Assembly (NCBI GenBank): GCA_947377625.1
Contig: CANCGR010000082.1
Location: forward strand, 1 to 8,553
Direction: 5' to 3'
Origin: Gammaproteobacteria bacterium
GTDB taxonomy: Bacteria; Pseudomonadota; Gammaproteobacteria; Pseudomonadales; Pseudohongiellaceae
DNA length: 8,553 bases
Part shown: positions 6,328 to 8,553 of the stretch, piece by piece
Layout of the letters: every line of letters begins with the position of its first letter
Position numbering within the stretch: the first letter of the stretch is position 1
Notes under the pieces: model-generated
What the model was told of the DNA's origin: nothing
Seen by the model: only the letters and a program-made list of their open reading frames with translations
Database searches by the model: none
Translations under genes and position numbers: made by a program

Positions 6328-6346
6328 ATTTAATTAATGTTATAAG
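6316..6346 (+). promoter_or_regulatory. Possible weak promoter upstream of leuC
   Basis: The 79-bp aroC-leuC spacer is very AT-rich. TATAAG at 6341-6346 matches the -10 consensus at five of six positions; the best upstream hexamer is TTGGTA at 6316-6321, with a long 19-bp spacing. A leader of about 40 bases would result. The upstream hexamer overlaps the aroC hairpin. This could give leuC its own promoter, but the -35 is poor. Confidence 0.25.
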
Positions 6347-6392
6347 TTGATTTAACTTTCGTATTTAAATATTTGTTAGTAAAGAGGTTTTT

Positions 6393-7820
6393 ATGCCAAG
6401 CATGACTTTGTATGACAAGCTGTGGAATTCCCACCTTGTCAAGGAGCTGGATAACGGGACAGCGCTGCTCTATATCGATCTGCACTTCCTGCATGAGGTC
6501 ACCTCACCGCAAGCGTTTGAAGGCTTGCGTCTGGCCGGTCGCCGCGCTTGGCGTGCAAGTGCCAACATGGCGACTCCCGACCATAACGTTCCCACTACTA
6601 CCAGCGAACGTTCGCGCGGGGTGGAAGGTATCGTCGATCCGGTTTCCAGAATCCAGGTGAAGTTCCTCGACGACAACTGCAAAGACTTCGGCATCGAAGA
6701 GTTTGCCATCGACGATCCACGTCACGGCATCGTGCATGTGATCGGGCCGGAGCAGGGCAGAACCCAGCCGGGTATGACCATCGTTTGCGGCGACTCGCAT
6801 ACCTCCACCCACGGTGCGCTCGGCGCGCTGGCCCATGGCATCGGCACCTCCGAAGTTGAGCATGTGCTGGCCACCCAGTGTCTGGTGCAGAAGAAAGCCA
6901 GGAACATGCTGGTGCAGGTCAATGGTGCACTCAAGCCCGGCGTTACGGCCAAAGACGTGATCCTGGCCATCATCGGCAAGATCGGCACGGCGGGCGGTAC
7001 TGGCTACACCATCGAATTTGGTGGTGATGTGATCCGTGGTCTGTCCATCGAAGGTCGCATGACGGTTTGCAACATGGCTATCGAAGCTGGTGCCCGTGCG
7101 GGTCTGGTGGCGGTTGATGAAAAAACCATTAGCTATCTGGAGGGTCGCCCGTTTGCACCCAAAGGCGATCAATGGAATCAGGCAGTAGCCGTCTGGCGTA
7201 CCTTGGTCAGCGATGCTGACGCTAAGTTTGATGCCGTGGTTGAACTGGAAGGTGGCGATATCGTGCCGCAGGTCAGCTGGGGTACGTCGCCAGAAATGGT
7301 GGCCCCGGTAACTGGCCAGGTGCCTGATCCCGCCTTGGCTGCCAACGAAAGCAAGAAGGGCAATTACCAGCAGGCTCTTAAATACATGGGTCTGACAGCA
7401 GGCACCGCTATCCAGGACATCAAGCTGGATCGCGTCTTCATCGGATCCTGCACCAACTCGCGTATTGAAGATCTGCGGGCCGCTGCTGCCGTGGTGAAAG
7501 GTCGTACGGTAGCTGCCAACATTCGCGAAGCCTTGGTAGTGCCCGGCTCGGGTCTGGTGAAGGCGCAAGCTGAGAAGGAAGGTTTGGATTTGGTGTTCAA
7601 GGCGGCCGGTCTGCAATGGCGTGAACCGGGTTGCTCCATGTGTCTGGCGATGAATGCCGACCAGTTGGAGCCGGGCGAGCATTGTGCTTCCACCTCCAAC
7701 CGCAACTTTGAAGGTCGTCAGGGCTTTGGCGGGCGTACGCATCTGGTCAGCCCGGCGATGGCTGCAGCTGCTGCGGTCTTTGGTCACTTCGTTGATATCC
7801 GCGATGTGCCGTTACTTTGA
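6393..7820 (+). CDS. leuC: 3-isopropylmalate dehydratase (isopropylmalate isomerase) large subunit
   Basis: With LeuD it converts 2-isopropylmalate to 3-isopropylmalate through 2-isopropylmaleate, the second step of leucine synthesis, in the cytosol. It is a 475-residue aconitase-family protein. The [4Fe-4S] cluster cysteines are Cys353 in VFIGSCTNSRIEDL and Cys414 and Cys417 in EPGCSMCLAMN. Other landmarks are TPDHNVPT (61-68), VCGDSHTSTHGALGALAHGIGTSEVEHVL (131-159) and CASTSNRNFEGRQG (431-444). The length fits the usual 466-475. ATG 6393 has AGAGG at 6383-6387 with a five-base gap. It lies 79 bp after aroC and 44 bp before leuD, and is very probably co-transcribed with leuD. The substrate group is leucine-type rather than aconitase or homoaconitase, given the separate small subunit next to it. 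Confidence 0.97.
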   Translation: MPSMTLYDKLWNSHLVKELDNGTALLYIDLHFLHEVTSPQAFEGLRLAGRRAWRASANMATPDHNVPTTTSERSRGVEGIVDPVSRIQVKFLDDNCKDFGIEEFAIDDPRHGIVHVIGPEQGRTQPGMTIVCGDSHTSTHGALGALAHGIGTSEVEHVLATQCLVQKKARNMLVQVNGALKPGVTAKDVILAIIGKIGTAGGTGYTIEFGGDVIRGLSIEGRMTVCNMAIEAGARAGLVAVDEKTISYLEGRPFAPKGDQWNQAVAVWRTLVSDADAKFDAVVELEGGDIVPQVSWGTSPEMVAPVTGQVPDPALAANESKKGNYQQALKYMGLTAGTAIQDIKLDRVFIGSCTNSRIEDLRAAAAVVKGRTVAANIREALVVPGSGLVKAQAEKEGLDLVFKAAGLQWREPGCSMCLAMNADQLEPGEHCASTSNRNFEGRQGFGGRTHLVSPAMAAAAAVFGHFVDIRDVPLL

Positions 7821-7864
7821 AAGTCAGGCTAATCAATTAATTACTGAATATAGTTGAAGCGAAT

Positions 7865-8503
7865 ATGAAAAAATTTACTACCGAAAATGGGCTGGTCATG
7901 CCACTCGACCGTGCCAATGTGGACACAGACTACATCATCCCCAAACAGTTCCTGAAGTCGATCAAACGTACCGGCTTCGGCAAGAACCTGTTCGACGAAG
8001 CCCGTTATCTGGACAAGGGCTTGCCCGACCAGGAATGTACCGGTCGTCCGCTCAACCCGGATTTCGTCGCCAATCAGCCGCGCTACCAAGGCGCTTCCAT
8101 TTTGCTGGCGCGTGAAAACTTTGGCTGCGGTTCCAGCCGTGAGCATGCGCCATGGGCATTGGATGACTTCGGCATTCGTTGCGTTATCGCGCCCAGCTAT
8201 GCCGATATCTTCTTCAATAACTGTGTCAAGAATGGCATCTTACTTATTGTTTTAGATGAACTTATTGTTGATGAGCTTTTCAAGGAGACGGCGGCGAACC
8301 CAGGTTATAAGCTGAACGTGGATCTGGCAGCCCAGACCTTGAGCAAGCCCGACGGCAGCACGATCAAGTTCGATGTGGAAGCGTCCCGCAAGCACATCTT
8401 GCTGAACGGTCTCGACGACATCGGGCTGACCATGCAGCATGCAGAGGCGATCAAGGCATTTGAGAAGTCCTACAAGGATAAAGCGCCCTGGCTGTTTAAC
8501 TGA
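7865..8503 (+). CDS. leuD: 3-isopropylmalate dehydratase small subunit
   Basis: Small swivelling subunit that completes the isopropylmalate isomerase active site with LeuC. The 212-residue protein shows DRANVDTDYIIPKQFLKSI (15-33), NQPRYQGASILLARENFGCGSSREHAPWAL (70-99), APSYADIFFNNC (109-120) and NGLDDIGLTMQH near the C-terminus. The length fits the proteobacterial LeuD family (about 200-215). ATG 7865 has a GAAGCG-like site a few bases upstream. Residues 126-139 are encoded by an unusually AT-rich stretch and read LLIVLDELIVDELF, where relatives usually have a proline after the LL pair and an S/D-x-A-E-V-D segment. The frame is intact with no length change, so the protein is probably functional. 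leuB would be expected next, beyond the window. Confidence 0.96.
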   Translation: MKKFTTENGLVMPLDRANVDTDYIIPKQFLKSIKRTGFGKNLFDEARYLDKGLPDQECTGRPLNPDFVANQPRYQGASILLARENFGCGSSREHAPWALDDFGIRCVIAPSYADIFFNNCVKNGILLIVLDELIVDELFKETAANPGYKLNVDLAAQTLSKPDGSTIKFDVEASRKHILLNGLDDIGLTMQHAEAIKAFEKSYKDKAPWLFN

Positions 8504-8506
8504 GCT

Positions 8507-8531
8507 TTAATGGATTGATTCAATCTATTGA
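8507..8531 (+). other. AT-rich hairpin just after leuD
   Basis: AATGGATTG (8509-8517) pairs with CAATCTATT (8521-8529), nine pairs with one G.U and a three-base loop, extendable by one wobble pair and one A-T pair to 8507-8531. TTTT follows at 8532-8535. It could be a weak terminator or attenuator between leuD and the downstream gene, or an RNA-processing site; the low GC of the stem makes strong termination unlikely. Confidence 0.35.
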
Positions 8532-8553
8532 TTTTCAAACTATTGTTGAAACC

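Noticed and set aside
6504..7787. 427-codon open frame on the minus strand opposite leuC
   Set aside because: It lies wholly inside leuC, has a low-complexity His/Gln/Thr/Arg-rich antisense composition and no ribosome-binding site, and matches no family I recognise. It is a shadow of leuC codon bias.
7821..7864. A small gene such as entericidin between leuC and leuD, as seen in some betaproteobacteria
   Set aside because: The spacer is only 44 bp and holds no start-stop frame of useful length.

Overview
The window is a block of chromosomal housekeeping genes from a proteobacterium. Base composition is mid-50s % GC by eye. LeuC, LeuD, AroC, PrmB and GpsA all read as beta/gamma-type proteins. 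I lean towards a betaproteobacterium of the Nitrosomonadales/Gallionellaceae kind or a related gammaproteobacterium, but the sequence alone does not settle this. There are no mobile elements, tRNA, rRNA, CRISPR or phage genes, and no obvious new multi-gene system.

Left part (1-2724, + strand): the 3' part of gpsA (glycerol-3-phosphate dehydrogenase), a DUF4389 membrane protein, sixA (phosphohistidine phosphatase) and an alpha/beta hydrolase. The last three are packed tightly (20-bp gap, then a 4-bp GTGA overlap) and look like one operon. A hairpin at the gpsA stop may partly separate gpsA from them.

Middle (2717-5218): folE (GTP cyclohydrolase I, - strand) converges on the hydrolase with an 8-bp overlap and is divergent from prmB (ribosomal protein uL3 glutamine methyltransferase, + strand). 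prmB converges with a 13-bp overlap on a LysR-type regulator (- strand). The regulator is divergent from aroC across a 136-bp AT-rich region holding a near-perfect palindrome and a TATAAT box.

Right part (5219-8553, + strand): aroC (chorismate synthase), then leuC and leuD, the two subunits of isopropylmalate isomerase. The window ends 50 bp after leuD, where leuB would be expected. Aromatic amino acid and leucine biosynthesis therefore sit side by side next to a LysR regulator that resembles the one found beside leuC in pseudomonads.

The points most worth a second look are small-scale. They are the LysR gene lying between prmB and aroC (neighbours in E. coli), a 120-bp AT-rich codon patch in aroC, an AT-rich repeat patch in leuD that replaces a conserved proline segment, twin hairpins over the hydrolase/folE convergent stops, and hairpins around the aroC and leuD stops.
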